Origin: Clostridium polynesiense
Lineage (GTDB): Bacteria; Bacillota; Clostridia; Clostridiales; Clostridiaceae
Direction of reading: 5' to 3'
Assembly (NCBI RefSeq): GCF_000820705.1
Contig: NZ_CCXI01000141.1
Location: 29,156 to 93,155 of the forward strand
DNA length: 64,000 bases
Of the stretch, positions 35,777-44,674 are shown piece by piece. A program made the position numbers and the translations under genes. Within the stretch, counting starts at the first letter, position 1; each line of letters opens with the position of its first letter. The notes under the pieces were generated by a model. That model had not been told where the DNA came from and searched no databases. It was given only the letters and a program-made list of their open reading frames with translations.

Positions 35777-36757
35777 TTATTTTAGAGTTTTAAAGGCATA
35801 TCCTCTGCTTTTAAGAAGGCTTATTATTTCTGGAAGAGCCTCTACAGTGGATTTCTTTGCATCTGTATCATGCATCAATATAGTTATTTTATCTATATTA
35901 GCTGACTCCATCTTGTCAAGTTCCTTTGTAATTGCGGATACTATCTGCTCTTTAGTCCTGTTTTTGCTTCTGGCATCTGTAGAGTCTATATTCCAATCTA
36001 AAAAGGCAATACCCTTAGCTGCAAAGGCTTCCTTAACGGGCTGCATATTCTTCCAGGACATACCTCCTCCTGGGAATCTTACAACCTTTGTTTGGAAGTC
36101 TTCTCCTAATACCTCTTGAAGTTTTTTATTGGCAGTTTCAAAATCTTCAGTTATATTATTTAAATTAGCGCTTCTTCCCGGATAAAGCTTATCATAATTA
36201 TGAGAATTGCTATGATTTCCTATAGCATGTCCTTCTTCTAGCGTCTGCTTTAAGATGCTTTTATGATCTTCCGTTTTATCCACATTTTTTCCTAATACAA
36301 AAAAAGTAGCCTTTACATCATTTTCTTTTAAGATATTTAATATAGCCGGTGTACTCTTTGGTGAAGGCCCATCGTCAAAGGTTAAAAACACCATTTTATT
36401 CCCGTCAGCTGTAAGCTTATATTCATTAGCCTTTTGTGCATCAACGGCACTGAAGGTGAACTTGTCCCCTTCTATAGAGGTGTTGGATCCTTTATTCACA
36501 TCAGTAGGAAGAGGCTTTTTAACCTCAGGTTCCTTTTCTGTGTTCTTATCCTCTGAATCCCTATTTCCTAAAACCATCTTATCCTGAATGCTACCTAATA
36601 TATTTTTATTTTCCCCTGAGGAATTATTCACATATTTACTTGTAAAATAAGCAGTTCCTAAGCCTAAACCTATGGAAAGTATACTTACTGTAAAAAATAA
36701 CACTGCTTTCTTTACTTTATTTCTTTTATCCCTGCGTTTTTCCAGCCTATCTGACAT
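35777..36757 (-). CDS. membrane-anchored polysaccharide deacetylase
   Basis: The 326-residue protein has a basic N-terminus, one membrane helix (about residue 18-38), a Ser/Asn/Glu-rich linker and a C-terminal NodB domain. NodB motifs are LTFDDGPSPKST (metal-binding Asp), HSNSHN (metal His pair), RFPGG and the final LMHDT. It should act outside the membrane on peptidoglycan or another acetylated cell-wall glycan. PgdA-type and sporulation PdaA-type roles both remain possible. It is monocistronic with a clear terminator. Confidence 0.92.
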   Translation of the reverse strand: MSDRLEKRRDKRNKVKKAVLFFTVSILSIGLGLGTAYFTSKYVNNSSGENKNILGSIQDKMVLGNRDSEDKNTEKEPEVKKPLPTDVNKGSNTSIEGDKFTFSAVDAQKANEYKLTADGNKMVFLTFDDGPSPKSTPAILNILKENDVKATFFVLGKNVDKTEDHKSILKQTLEEGHAIGNHSNSHNYDKLYPGRSANLNNITEDFETANKKLQEVLGEDFQTKVVRFPGGGMSWKNMQPVKEAFAAKGIAFLDWNIDSTDARSKNRTKEQIVSAITKELDKMESANIDKITILMHDTDAKKSTVEALPEIISLLKSRGYAFKTLK

Positions 36758-37167
36758 TTTATCAATCCTCTTTATATTTTATATTTTTGATTAGCTTGTC
36801 CACCTTGCTAACCCTTTATCTAAGATTTATATATAAATTTATGTATAATGAATCTCTGCTCCATTCCTATTTTATAACTTGTACATAAATAATTCTACAT
36901 ATTATTTAAAAAAATATTAAATTTTTATTAACTGTTTTCCCAAAGGTTTACTTTATACATATATTACGAGTATTTTCGTCGAAAGTGCTCTTAATTGATA
37001 TAAAATCTCAATAACTTTTATGGAGTATAATTACAACCTTGATTTTTCTGCTTGTTTTTATAAAATAGCCTTGAATTTTTTGTAATACTTCTTTTATTTA
37101 AAAGGATAATTGTATTAAAATGTAGAATTAAGCATATGGGCTTAATATGTGTGGGGAGGGAATTAAA
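36758..37167. other. intergenic stretch without a recognised gene
   Basis: AT-rich divergent promoter region of about 400 bases between the deacetylase gene and a hypothetical gene. It contains a short dyad TTTCGTCGAAA near 36972-36982. I see no coding frame, conserved RNA or repeat here. Confidence 0.5.
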
Positions 37168-37698
37168 TTGTTGAATTTATTCAAAAGAAAAATCAGTATG
37201 GAAGACTTTGCATATAAGCTCTACGAGCAGACCAGAAATATTTCTTTACAACTCACAGATAACAGAGACGCTTTAATAACCTTAGGTTGTGGGGATGTGA
37301 AGAGCAGCATTGTAGAGCTCAACAGCTTTCAATATATTATGTACAGAACTAATCTTATTTTATGGACAAAAATTGAGGATGAAATATTTTACGGAGAAAT
37401 AAGAGATTCTTATCAGAACTTATGCAAAAAATTCATTGATGAATTTTTATATTATCATTCAGAGGATCCAAGTTTAGACAAACATGGAATGACTAAACTC
37501 TTTTTTGAATTTGATAAAATACTTAAAGATCATTATCCTGATAGATTAAAAATAATAAATAACCAGATGAATTATCTGTGTTACTTTATGAAAGGAAGCT
37601 ATCCCACTAACGACGAAAAAGCTTATTTCTTGAGTTTAGGAATAGAAGTGGAAAACAGGATGTTGGATTTAGTCAATTCTCTTATTGAAAAGCTATAA
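37168..37698 (+). CDS. hypothetical protein, mostly alpha-helical
   Basis: I do not recognise this protein. It has about 177 residues, no membrane segment and no signal peptide. Charged and aromatic residues are spread through predicted helices (for example SMEDFAYKLYEQTRNISLQL). No catalytic motif stands out. I chose the TTG at 37168 because GGGGAGGG lies about 8 bases before it; an ATG at 37147 would place that ribosome site inside the gene. It stands alone, with a terminator right after it. Confidence 0.7.
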   Translation: MLNLFKRKISMEDFAYKLYEQTRNISLQLTDNRDALITLGCGDVKSSIVELNSFQYIMYRTNLILWTKIEDEIFYGEIRDSYQNLCKKFIDEFLYYHSEDPSLDKHGMTKLFFEFDKILKDHYPDRLKIINNQMNYLCYFMKGSYPTNDEKAYFLSLGIEVENRMLDLVNSLIEKL

Positions 37699-37729
37699 AA
37701 AATAATCTTCTATTTTGTAATAAATAAAC

Positions 37730-37772
37730 AGCACTTAAAAAGCCTGATTATAAGCTTTATAAGTGCTATTTT
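37730..37772 (+). terminator. terminator after the hypothetical gene
   Basis: AGCACTTA at 37730-37737 pairs with TAAGTGCT at 37760-37767, with inner AAGC/GCTT pairing, followed by ATTTTAAT. Confidence 0.75.
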
Positions 37773-37854
37773 AATATACAATAAGATGCTTTCTCAGAAA
37801 TTTTTTCAAAAATCTATAATTTAAAATCAAATATTACAATTTATCCTTTTAATT

Positions 37855-37872
37855 TGTCACAAAATTGACACA
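37855..37872. repeat. operator-like inverted repeat, copy 1
   Basis: TGTCACAAAATTGACACA contains TGTCA-N6-TGACA. The same 18-mer with one change is at 38699-38716, on the other side of the HAD gene. Confidence 0.5.
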
Positions 37873-37925
37873 ATAGAATAATATAATATTAGTGTGATAA
37901 AGATTTTTTTCATTATTCCTTCCCT

Positions 37926-37958
37926 TAAAGCCTGCCGGCTCCCCACTGGCAGGCTTTA
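37926..37958. terminator. hairpin overlapping the end of the HAD gene
   Basis: TAAAGCCTGCC at 37926-37936 pairs perfectly with GGCAGGCTTTA at 37948-37958. The stem overlaps the natural HAD stop codon. The T content is better on the plus strand (TTTATTTC). Confidence 0.65.
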
Positions 37959-38642
37959 TTTCACTATATCTAAAAGCTGACTTAAATCCTGTATTTCATA
38001 ACTGCATTTTATATCAGTTTCGTTTTTTAAACCTTTTGGATTAAACCAGCAGGTTGCTATTCCTGCATTATTACCGCCCTTAATGTCAGAGGATAGAGAA
38101 TCACCCACTATAAGAACTCAGCTTTTATCAAGTTTTCCTATCTTATCAAATACATAATCAAAAAATTCTATTTGAGGTTTTTGATAGCCGCTGTCTTCTG
38201 AAACGAAAATATCAGTAAAAAATTTATTTATACCTGAATTATTGAACCTTCTGTATTGAGTTCTTGAAATTCCATTGGTAACTATATATAATCTGCACAT
38301 CTTTCTCAACTCACCGCATATTTCTTTAGCTCCCGGAATAAGAAAGGAACCGTAACCCAAAGCTTCCAAATAATCTGTATTGCATTTATATCCATCTTTA
38401 TCTATGGCAAGTTCCTGAAAAAGCTTGGTGAATCTTATATTTTGTATGTCCTCTTTGGTAACTTCACCATTTTCAAAAGCCTTCCACAGCGCTTCATTTA
38501 TTGATTTATATCTTTCTTTAATGCTGTCATTACAGTCTATTCCATACTCTATAAGGGTTTGAGTAAGGGCTTGTTCCTCGTCCTTAGCAAAGTCCAGCAG
38601 TGTATCGTCTGCATCAAAGAGTATTATGTCAAACTTAGCCAT
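37956..38642 (-). pseudogene. YjjG-like HAD nucleotidase, interrupted by an in-frame TGA
   Basis: This HAD-superfamily hydrolase has motif I in ILFDADDTLLDF, motif II in YIVTNGISRTQ, and the lysine region SGYQKPQIEFF, as in YjjG-type pyrimidine nucleotidases. The frame stops at TGA (38118-38120) after KIGKLDKS. It then continues in the same frame with VLIVGDSLSSDIKGGNNAGI, which is the essential motif IV with its metal-binding aspartate, on to a stop at 37956-37958. A single change such as AGA to TGA explains this. Repaired length is about 228 residues, the family norm. The ATG at 38640-38642 is supported by TAGGAGGATATTGT. Confidence 0.88.
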
Positions 38643-38698
38643 ACAATATCCTCCTAAAAATTTATAATTCACAAAAAAATTTTATAATGTTTATATTA

Positions 38699-38716
38699 TG
38701 TCACAAAAATGACACA
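38699..38716. repeat. operator-like inverted repeat, copy 2
   Basis: TGTCACAAAAATGACACA contains TGTCA-N6-TGACA and lies about 57 bases upstream of the HAD start. It matches the copy at 37855-37872 at 17 of 18 positions. Confidence 0.5.
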
Positions 38717-38783
38717 TTGAAAATGTATATTGAATATATAAACTAAATCTTTCATTTTACATCCACAATTATAAACTCCCAAT

Positions 38784-38816
38784 AAAAACCCGTTAACTTA
38801 AGGCTAACGGGTTTTT
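38784..38816. terminator. terminator after the FAD oxidoreductase gene
   Basis: AAAAACCCGTTA pairs perfectly with TAACGGGTTTTT around ACTTAAGGC. It works in both directions; on the minus strand it ends the oxidoreductase transcript. Confidence 0.88.
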
Positions 38817-38840
38817 ATCTGTTATGATATAAAGATGCAT

Positions 38841-40285
38841 TTATTTATCTATAGTCCTTATATCCTTTATGCTCACTCTGTTAGGTGCAGATTCCTCCTG
38901 CTTTCCTCTTTGGGTTACCTCCTCCACAGGGATATTCATTTCTCTGGAGATTATGGCTTTTACTCTTGACCTGCAGAAATTTCCCTGGCAGGTTCCCATG
39001 CCTGCCCTTGTGCGTCTCTTAACCCCATCGGTGTTCGTCACATCTATACCTCTGTGAATAGCATCTACTATCTCCGCCTCAGTAACGGTTTCACACCTGC
39101 AGATTATATTCATTTCAGGATCCTTGTGGTCTATCTTCCCTTTAAATCCTGTTCCTTTTTTTATTATTATAGCTTTTCTGCAGGGATCAAAGTCCTCTTT
39201 TTTATGGAGCTCTAGTCCTGATTCTTTGAGTATGTCTACCACCATCTCTGCTATTGCAGGGGAAGAGGTTAGTCCCGGAGAATCGATTCCCGCAACATTT
39301 ATAAATCCCTTTACCTTGCTTTCTTCTATTATAAAATCATTGGTATTACTTGTAGCTCTGATACCTGCAAAGGTGGTGAGAGCTTTTTTAACATTAAAAT
39401 CTTTTATGGAAAGTCTTGCTGTCTCTATAACCTCTTCGAGACTTTCCATGGTGGTACCCACGTCATCTCTATCTCCTAGCTCCTCTGCATTAGGCCCTAT
39501 CATAAAGTTACCATGATAGGTGGTGGTAACAAGAATACCCTTTCCTTTTTCTGTAGGAACCTGGAATATACAGTATTCACCAAATATCTTTGATCCTTGC
39601 CGAAAAGTATATACTGCCCTCTTCTGGGATGAATTTCAAAATCATATATGCCCACCATATTTGCTATCATATCGCTGTAAAGCCCTGCGGCGTTAATAAT
39701 ATATCTGCTTTCTATCTCTTCATTTTCAGTTTTTACTTTAAAATGATCTCCCTCTTTTGTAATACCTGTTACTGCACTATCAAGCTTCAGCTTCACCCCA
39801 TTTTTTATCGCATTTTCAGCTAAAGCTATGGTCATTTCATAAGGTGAGGCAACTCCTACGCTTTTAGCATATAAGGCTACCTTTACCTCCTCATTAATGT
39901 AAGGCTCAATCTCTCTGATCCTGTCTGCACCAATTATCTCTAAGTCATCACAGCCTATCTTTAAACCGTTTTCATAAAGACCTTTTATAGTTTTCTCATC
40001 ATTTTCGTCAAAACCTATAACCAATGCTCCGGTATTTCTATATCCAAAATTCAGCTCTTGGTTAAGCTTCTCAAACATGGCGTTTCCTTTTACGCATAGC
40101 TTACCTTTTAAGGTCCCGTATTTAGCAGCATAGCCTCCATGCACTATTCCGCTGTTAGCTTTGGATGCTCCTGTAGAAACATCATCTTCCTTTTCTAATA
40201 AACATATTTTTAAATCATATTTAGAAAGTTCTCGGGCTATGGCGCATCCAACTACTCCCGCGCCTACAATAACAATATCATACAT
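38841..40285 (-). pseudogene. FAD-dependent oxidoreductase (GlpA/LhgO-like), split by a frameshift near 39580
   Basis: The N-terminal part has the FAD motif VIVGAGVVGCAIARELSK and HGGYAAKYGTLKGKLC, as in glycerol-3-phosphate or 2-hydroxyglutarate dehydrogenases. The C-terminal part holds a BFD-like [2Fe-2S] region with CRCETVTEAEI and GTCQGNFCRSRV. The first frame drifts into nonsense after FGKDQRYLVNTV. The next frame encodes IFQVPTEKGKGILVTTTYHG in the region before the second open frame. Deleting one base near 39580 (for example GTAATATTC to GTATATTC) explains it. Repaired length is about 480 residues. The start ATG at 40283-40285 follows a G-rich ribosome site. In clostridia such genes often sit with glycerol-use genes, which are not seen here. 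Confidence 0.85.
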
Positions 40286-40389
40286 AATTGCAAGACCCCC
40301 CCTATACACCGAAAATTTAATATTATTTTACCACTACCTGGTATAAAAAGGTATAGGCTTCATAAGGATTTTCACTTATTTAACAAAAG

Positions 40390-40434
40390 CAGCCAAAGAT
40401 TCACGATATCTTATATATACTGAATCTTTGGCTG
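40390..40434 (-). terminator. terminator after the menA-like gene
   Basis: CAGCCAAAGATTC pairs with GAATCTTTGGCTG; on the minus strand it is followed by CTTTTG. It lies about 30 bases past the stop codon. Confidence 0.8.
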
Positions 40435-40462
40435 ATTAACCTTATGTATGTTTATAATTAAA

Positions 40463-41440
40463 TTACTGTTTATATATAGATTTCATTAAAACTGCCGCTG
40501 TTAACGCTAATATATGTACTGAATTTATGATTAAAAAGTTTTTTACAGCTATGATGAAAGTATCTTTTTTAGTCTGCTTTTCATAAAAGATATTTATATT
40601 CCTCTTAACAGGTATAAGGGTAATAAGTGTAACCCCGCATATCAATGGTTCAACCCCTAAAATAATGAGAACAGCTATATCTGCATATATAATATAATAA
40701 AGCATCTTAAACAGCTTTAGAGCATTTTTCCTTCCTATATAAATAGGAAGGGTATACCTTTTATTTTCTATATCATCTTCAATATCGCAGGTATTATTTG
40801 CAAGCATAATGTTGGAGATTCCCATCATTGTGGTTATGGATATCAATAGGATGTACATAACTTCTTTAAGATTTACCTGCAGGCTTAAAATCCCTGAAAT
40901 ATAACTTAAAGATATTAAGTTTCCTTGAGAAACATGAATATATACAGCTATAAAAAGAATTACAAAGCCCATAAAAAACCCTGAAAATATTTCACCTAAG
41001 GGTGTTCTTGATATAGGCACAGGACCAAAGGAATAAAGAATTCCTACAATAAAAGATATCCCTCCTAATATAAGCACTATGATATCCGTATTAAGGTAAA
41101 GCATAAAACCCAACGCTGCAGCGATTATGCACAGTGTAAAAATCACTGTAAGTACGGTTTTTTCCTTTAGCTTATAACTTACTATGGCATTATGGCTTTC
41201 ATAGTTAAAGCCTTGAGTTTTAACCGCTTTTTTATAGTCCATATAGTTGTTTACAGCGGTGGTGGCCATATCGATGCATAAGAGAGATATGAGCATAAGC
41301 ATAAAATTTTTTAGGTTAAAAGTATCAAATCTATAAACAGCATATAAGGTTCCCAGTAAAAAGGGAATGACACTGGCTGCCTTAGTTTGTATTTCAACTA
41401 ATTTAAGAAAGCTTATAATAGATATTTTAAACCCCTCCAT
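40463..41440 (-). CDS. menA: UbiA-family prenyltransferase (MenA-like)
   Basis: The 325-residue membrane protein has about eight to nine hydrophobic segments and both aspartate-rich motifs of UbiA enzymes: NNYMDYKKAVKT (near residue 66) and NTCDIEDDIENKRYT (near residue 217). The closest named relative by pattern is MenA, which prenylates 1,4-dihydroxy-2-naphthoate in menaquinone synthesis. No other men genes are in the window, and many clostridia lack quinones, so it could have another acceptor. It lies 125 bases downstream of the ABC importer operon, in the same direction. Confidence 0.75.
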   Translation of the reverse strand: MEGFKISIISFLKLVEIQTKAASVIPFLLGTLYAVYRFDTFNLKNFMLMLISLLCIDMATTAVNNYMDYKKAVKTQGFNYESHNAIVSYKLKEKTVLTVIFTLCIIAAALGFMLYLNTDIIVLILGGISFIVGILYSFGPVPISRTPLGEIFSGFFMGFVILFIAVYIHVSQGNLISLSYISGILSLQVNLKEVMYILLISITTMMGISNIMLANNTCDIEDDIENKRYTLPIYIGRKNALKLFKMLYYIIYADIAVLIILGVEPLICGVTLITLIPVKRNINIFYEKQTKKDTFIIAVKNFLIINSVHILALTAAVLMKSIYKQ

Positions 41441-41565
41441 ATTAAAATTTTCTTTATAATCGGAAGCTGAATATTGCTCTATGATATTTTATCATAATTT
41501 CTTCATTTTTAATCATAAAATACCGGAAGCTTTCTTAAACCTTTCCTGCTTCTATACCATATCCA

Positions 41566-42360
41566 TCAGGCCAACAGAGCTCTATCGCTTAAAGAATCAC
41601 CTAAATCCAGAGAATCAAAATGATCCAGAAGCCTTTTTACAGTTATATGCTTTTTGCTTTCTCCGCTTATATCTAAAACTATTTCTCCTTCATGCATCAT
41701 AAGAAGTCTGTTTCCCATAGATATAGCATGGTTCATATTATGGGTTATCATAAGGGTAGTTATTAAGCTTTCCTTTATTATTTCTTCTGTAATAGAATTT
41801 AATCTTTGAGAAGTTTTAGGGTCTAAGGCTGCAGTATGCTCATCTAAAAGCAGAAGCTTAGGTTTTTTCATCACCGCCATAAGAAGGGAAAGAGCCTGCC
41901 TCTGTCCTCCTGACAGTACTCCTACCTTATCATTTAATTTATTTTCCAAACCTAAATTAAGCTGCGAAAGCATCTCTTTAAAATGGGAAATATTTTTCTT
42001 TGAAACTCCTAAGGTTAAATTAAAGCTTTTTCCTTTATTATATGCCATAGACATATTCTCTAAAATCGTCATGGAAGGTGCCACCCCCTTAGAAGGATCC
42101 TGAAGCACTCTTCCCATAAAGGCTGATCTTTTATATTCCGGAAGTCTTGTTATATTTTTATTATCTAAAATTATCTCTCCGCTGTCCGATTCTAAACTCC
42201 CCGCTATAATGTTTAAAAGAGTGGATTTTCCCGCTCCATTACTGCCTATTATGGTAACAAACTCCCCTTTATTTACATTTAAATTTAAATTATCAAATAC
42301 CCTCTTTTCATTCACAGTTCCCTTATCAAAGCTTTTACATAGATTATGAACTTCCAGCAT
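41566..42360 (-). CDS. ABC transporter ATP-binding protein (TrpX-type importer system)
   Basis: The 264-residue ATPase has Walker A GSNGAGKST, a signature VLSGGQRQAL and Walker B LLLLDEHTAAL, where histidine replaces the usual proline after DE. This variation is typical of the ATPases paired with ABC_sub_bind/TrpX-type binding proteins (COG1101). Its ATG overlaps the binding-protein stop (TAATG), so translation is coupled. With the two upstream genes it forms an importer for a small molecule, possibly an amino acid. It is the last gene of the three-gene operon. Confidence 0.88.
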   Translation of the reverse strand: MLEVHNLCKSFDKGTVNEKRVFDNLNLNVNKGEFVTIIGSNGAGKSTLLNIIAGSLESDSGEIILDNKNITRLPEYKRSAFMGRVLQDPSKGVAPSMTILENMSMAYNKGKSFNLTLGVSKKNISHFKEMLSQLNLGLENKLNDKVGVLSGGQRQALSLLMAVMKKPKLLLLDEHTAALDPKTSQRLNSITEEIIKESLITTLMITHNMNHAISMGNRLLMMHEGEIVLDISGESKKHITVKRLLDHFDSLDLGDSLSDRALLA

Positions 42361-43364
42361 TACTTCACCCCTCCTTTAACCTTTAAAGCCTTTTCCTCTA
42401 TTTCCTTAGGAAGATTTATCTTAAGCTTTGCTGCCGCATCCTGATTTATAACTAAAGTCATTTCCTTCATTAAGGAAACCTCCATATCTTCAGGTCTTTT
42501 CCCTTCTATTATCTCAACTGCCTTAAGACCGGTTTCATAACCCAGCTTTTCGTAGTCTATTCCATTGGAGGCTAAAGCTCCCTGCTTCACATGTGCATCC
42601 TCCGCACCTATAATGGGTATATTGTTTTTAAAGCATAAGTCTGCTATCACCGGAAGAGAAGAGGCTACCATATTATCTGTAGGAGTGTACATCACATCAA
42701 TTTTATCAAGGATGGAAGTTAACACCTGAGAGGCTTCATTAATGCTGGTAATCCCCCTGCTTACTACCTCCAAATTGTATTTAACTGCAGCTTCCTCAAG
42801 GTTCTTAATCTGAATTTCAGAATTATTTTCGCTGGTATTGTATAAAACCCCTATTCTTTTTGCATCAGGTACCAAAGCCTTTAAAAGTTCAAGCTGCTTT
42901 TCTGATGGAACCATATCTGATGTACCGGCAACATTAGTGCCTGACTTTTCCATGGACTTAACAATCCCAGCTTCTACAGGATCCGTAACTGCTGTCATCA
43001 ATATAGGTGTTTTTTTCGTAGAATTGTAAGCCGCCTGCGCTGCAGGAGTAGCTATTGCAAATATCATGTCCTTATTAGTAGAGACAAATTTTTGTGCTAT
43101 ACTTTGAGCTGTAGGTATATCTCCCTGAGCATTTTGTATGTCCAGTTCTATATTTTTTCCCTCTTCATACCCTTTATCCTTTAAAGCTTTAATAAATCCC
43201 TGCCTTGCTGAATCCAGAGCAGGATGTTCCACAAGCTGTGATATACCAATTTTGATTTTCTTTTTATCTTTTAATCCCTGAGAAGCAGCTCCTGAAGAGC
43301 ATCCTGTCAATATTATTCCTGCTGTTAAAAATGAAATTAATCCTAATATTCTTTTTCCTGCCAT
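42360..43364 (-). CDS. ABC transporter substrate-binding lipoprotein (ABC_sub_bind/TrpX family)
   Basis: The protein has about 334 residues. Its lipoprotein signal ends in ILTGCSSG, and a type I periplasmic-binding fold follows (GISQLVEHPALDSARQGF, TAVTDPVEAGIV, GVLYNTSENNSEIQ, PTDNMVASSLP). This is the PF04392/COG2984 family, which includes the tryptophan-binding TrpX; other members bind tyrosine or unknown ligands. I chose the ATG at 43362-43364, 8 bases after GGAGG; an upstream in-frame TTG includes the ribosome site. The ligand is not determined. The upstream hutP-like gene and leader hint at amino-acid control. Confidence 0.88.
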   Translation of the reverse strand: MAGKRILGLISFLTAGIILTGCSSGAASQGLKDKKKIKIGISQLVEHPALDSARQGFIKALKDKGYEEGKNIELDIQNAQGDIPTAQSIAQKFVSTNKDMIFAIATPAAQAAYNSTKKTPILMTAVTDPVEAGIVKSMEKSGTNVAGTSDMVPSEKQLELLKALVPDAKRIGVLYNTSENNSEIQIKNLEEAAVKYNLEVVSRGITSINEASQVLTSILDKIDVMYTPTDNMVASSLPVIADLCFKNNIPIIGAEDAHVKQGALASNGIDYEKLGYETGLKAVEIIEGKRPEDMEVSLMKEMTLVINQDAAAKLKINLPKEIEEKALKVKGGVK

Positions 43365-43407
43365 ACTTCCATCCTCCAAAATTAAATGTTTTATGTATTA
43401 TAAGTAT

Positions 43408-44268
43408 TTATGAAAATTTTGCTTTTTTAAATGCCTTAAAGCTTATGCTGCTGTTATTTAAAGCTAATGCTGCTACCACTATTAAAGCTGTAATAAGCTT
43501 TAAATCCGTGGGTTCAAGTCCAACCTGAAGAGCTAAAGCTACTACGGCTTTATAAATAACCGCTCCAAAAACCACCTTAGTAGAAAGCTTTATAACTTTC
43601 ACCCTTTTTAGTATTGATTCTCCTAATATTACTGCTGCTAATCCCATAACTACTATACCTGTTCCCATTCCTATATCTGCAAAGCCCTGCTGCTGAGCCA
43701 TAATTGCTCCGGATAGGGCTACAAACCCGTTAGAAAGCATAAGTCCTATAATTTTAACCCTGTTTTTGCTCACCCCTAAAGAAGTAACAAGCTGCTCATT
43801 ATCCCCTGCTGCTTTTAGTAGGAATCCCAGCTTTGTATTTAAAAATAAATCTAAAATCAATTTTACAATTACAAAAAAGGCTGAAATTATAATTAAAGGC
43901 TCTATCCCTTCTGAAAACACTGTACTTGTCCCAAAAAGAGGTATATTTGCTTTAGTCATGATTCTTAAATTAACGGAATACAAGCCTATCATAACCAATA
44001 TACCTGACATTAAATTAGTTATTTTGAATTTAACGTGAAGTATACCTGTGATAAGACCTCCCAGACATCCGCTGATAAGGGCTAAAGCTGAAGCAAAGAA
44101 GGGATTTATCCCTCTTACTATACAAGCCGCCGCCACTGCAGCACCTAAAGGAAAAGTACCGTCTACGGAAAGATCGGGAAAATCCAATATTTTATAGGTT
44201 ATATATACCCCTAAAGCCGCAATAGAAAATATAAGTCCCTGCTCCAATATATTTATAAGTATCTGCAT
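43408..44268 (-). CDS. ABC transporter permease (TrpY-type, COG4120)
   Basis: The protein has about 286 residues, eight to nine hydrophobic segments and the family opening GVYITYKILDFPDLSVDGTF near residue 22. Such permeases pair with ABC_sub_bind lipoproteins. The segment SLGVSKNRVKIIGLMLSNG contains the ATPase-coupling loop. I chose the ATG at 44266-44268, 8 bases after GGAGG. It is the first gene after a roughly 340-base leader containing a terminator, so the whole importer is likely controlled by attenuation. Confidence 0.88.
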   Translation of the reverse strand: MQILINILEQGLIFSIAALGVYITYKILDFPDLSVDGTFPLGAAVAAACIVRGINPFFASALALISGCLGGLITGILHVKFKITNLMSGILVMIGLYSVNLRIMTKANIPLFGTSTVFSEGIEPLIIISAFFVIVKLILDLFLNTKLGFLLKAAGDNEQLVTSLGVSKNRVKIIGLMLSNGFVALSGAIMAQQQGFADIGMGTGIVVMGLAAVILGESILKRVKVIKLSTKVVFGAVIYKAVVALALQVGLEPTDLKLITALIVVAALALNNSSISFKAFKKAKFS

Positions 44269-44626
44269 ATTCCATTCCTCCATAAAACTGTTTAACTTTT
44301 TTTAATAACTTTTAAAAATAAAAAAACTCTCCAATAGGAGAGCTCATCGCATCACAAAGAAAATTATAAATAACCCTGAATTTAAAGCATCAGGTTTTTA
44401 TAATCCAATATCTCCTACTATACTACAAAACTACATTTTTCAATAAAAACTACATAAGATTTATATTCTCATCACAGAGAATTAATCCATACTTCTACTA
44501 TAACTACCATCCTTCAAATATCTACCTTTAAGCATTAATAAAAGCAGCAATCTCTTTATCTGCTGTATCTGCTTACTAAAATTCTTATTCAGCACCTTGC
44601 TGATATTCTACATTGTTCTACACATT
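44269..44626 (-). promoter_or_regulatory. attenuator leader of the ABC importer, candidate HutP target
   Basis: The transcript from the promoter at 44633-44661 has a leader of about 340 nt. TAGGAGA (44411-44417) can pair with TCTCCTA (44335-44341), which is also the 5' side of the terminator stem, so the two folds exclude each other. Between them lies a strong hairpin with AACCTGA/TCAGGGTT and ATTATAAA/TTTATAAT arms. Three clusters of NAG triplets occur: 44600-44620, 44492-44524 and 44412-44433; the last overlaps the antiterminator strand. NAG triplets are the known HutP recognition unit and a hutP-like gene is directly upstream. It does not match any riboswitch class that I recognise. Confidence 0.6.
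44319..44342 (-). terminator. intrinsic terminator in the leader of the ABC importer
   Basis: On the minus strand CTCTCC-TATT-GGAGAG is followed by seven T residues, about 50 bases before the permease start. Confidence 0.88.
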
Positions 44627-44632
44627 ATCTGT

Positions 44633-44661
44633 ATTTTAACTCCCTTTTTTCTCATTGTCAA
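44633..44661 (-). promoter_or_regulatory. promoter of the ABC importer leader
   Basis: On the minus strand TTGACA (44656-44661) and TAAAAT (44633-44638) are separated by exactly 17 bases. It starts just 14 bases after the hutP-like stop codon. Confidence 0.65.
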
Positions 44662-44674
44662 CACTGTTTTATCC

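Noticed and set aside
37865..37960. Second candidate small RNA from TTGACA at 37865 to the hairpin at 37926
   Set aside because: No -10 element at acceptable spacing; the TTGACA is part of the repeated inverted repeat.
44350..44400. AACCTGATGC in the importer leader resembles part of a TPP riboswitch
   Set aside because: The other conserved TPP parts (CTGAGA and its pairing partner) are missing.
44350..44408. Possible leader peptide (TTG start after AGGAGA, 8 codons) in the importer leader
   Set aside because: Spacing to the start is only about 3 bases and only one tyrosine codon is present, so a ribosome-stalling attenuator is weakly supported.
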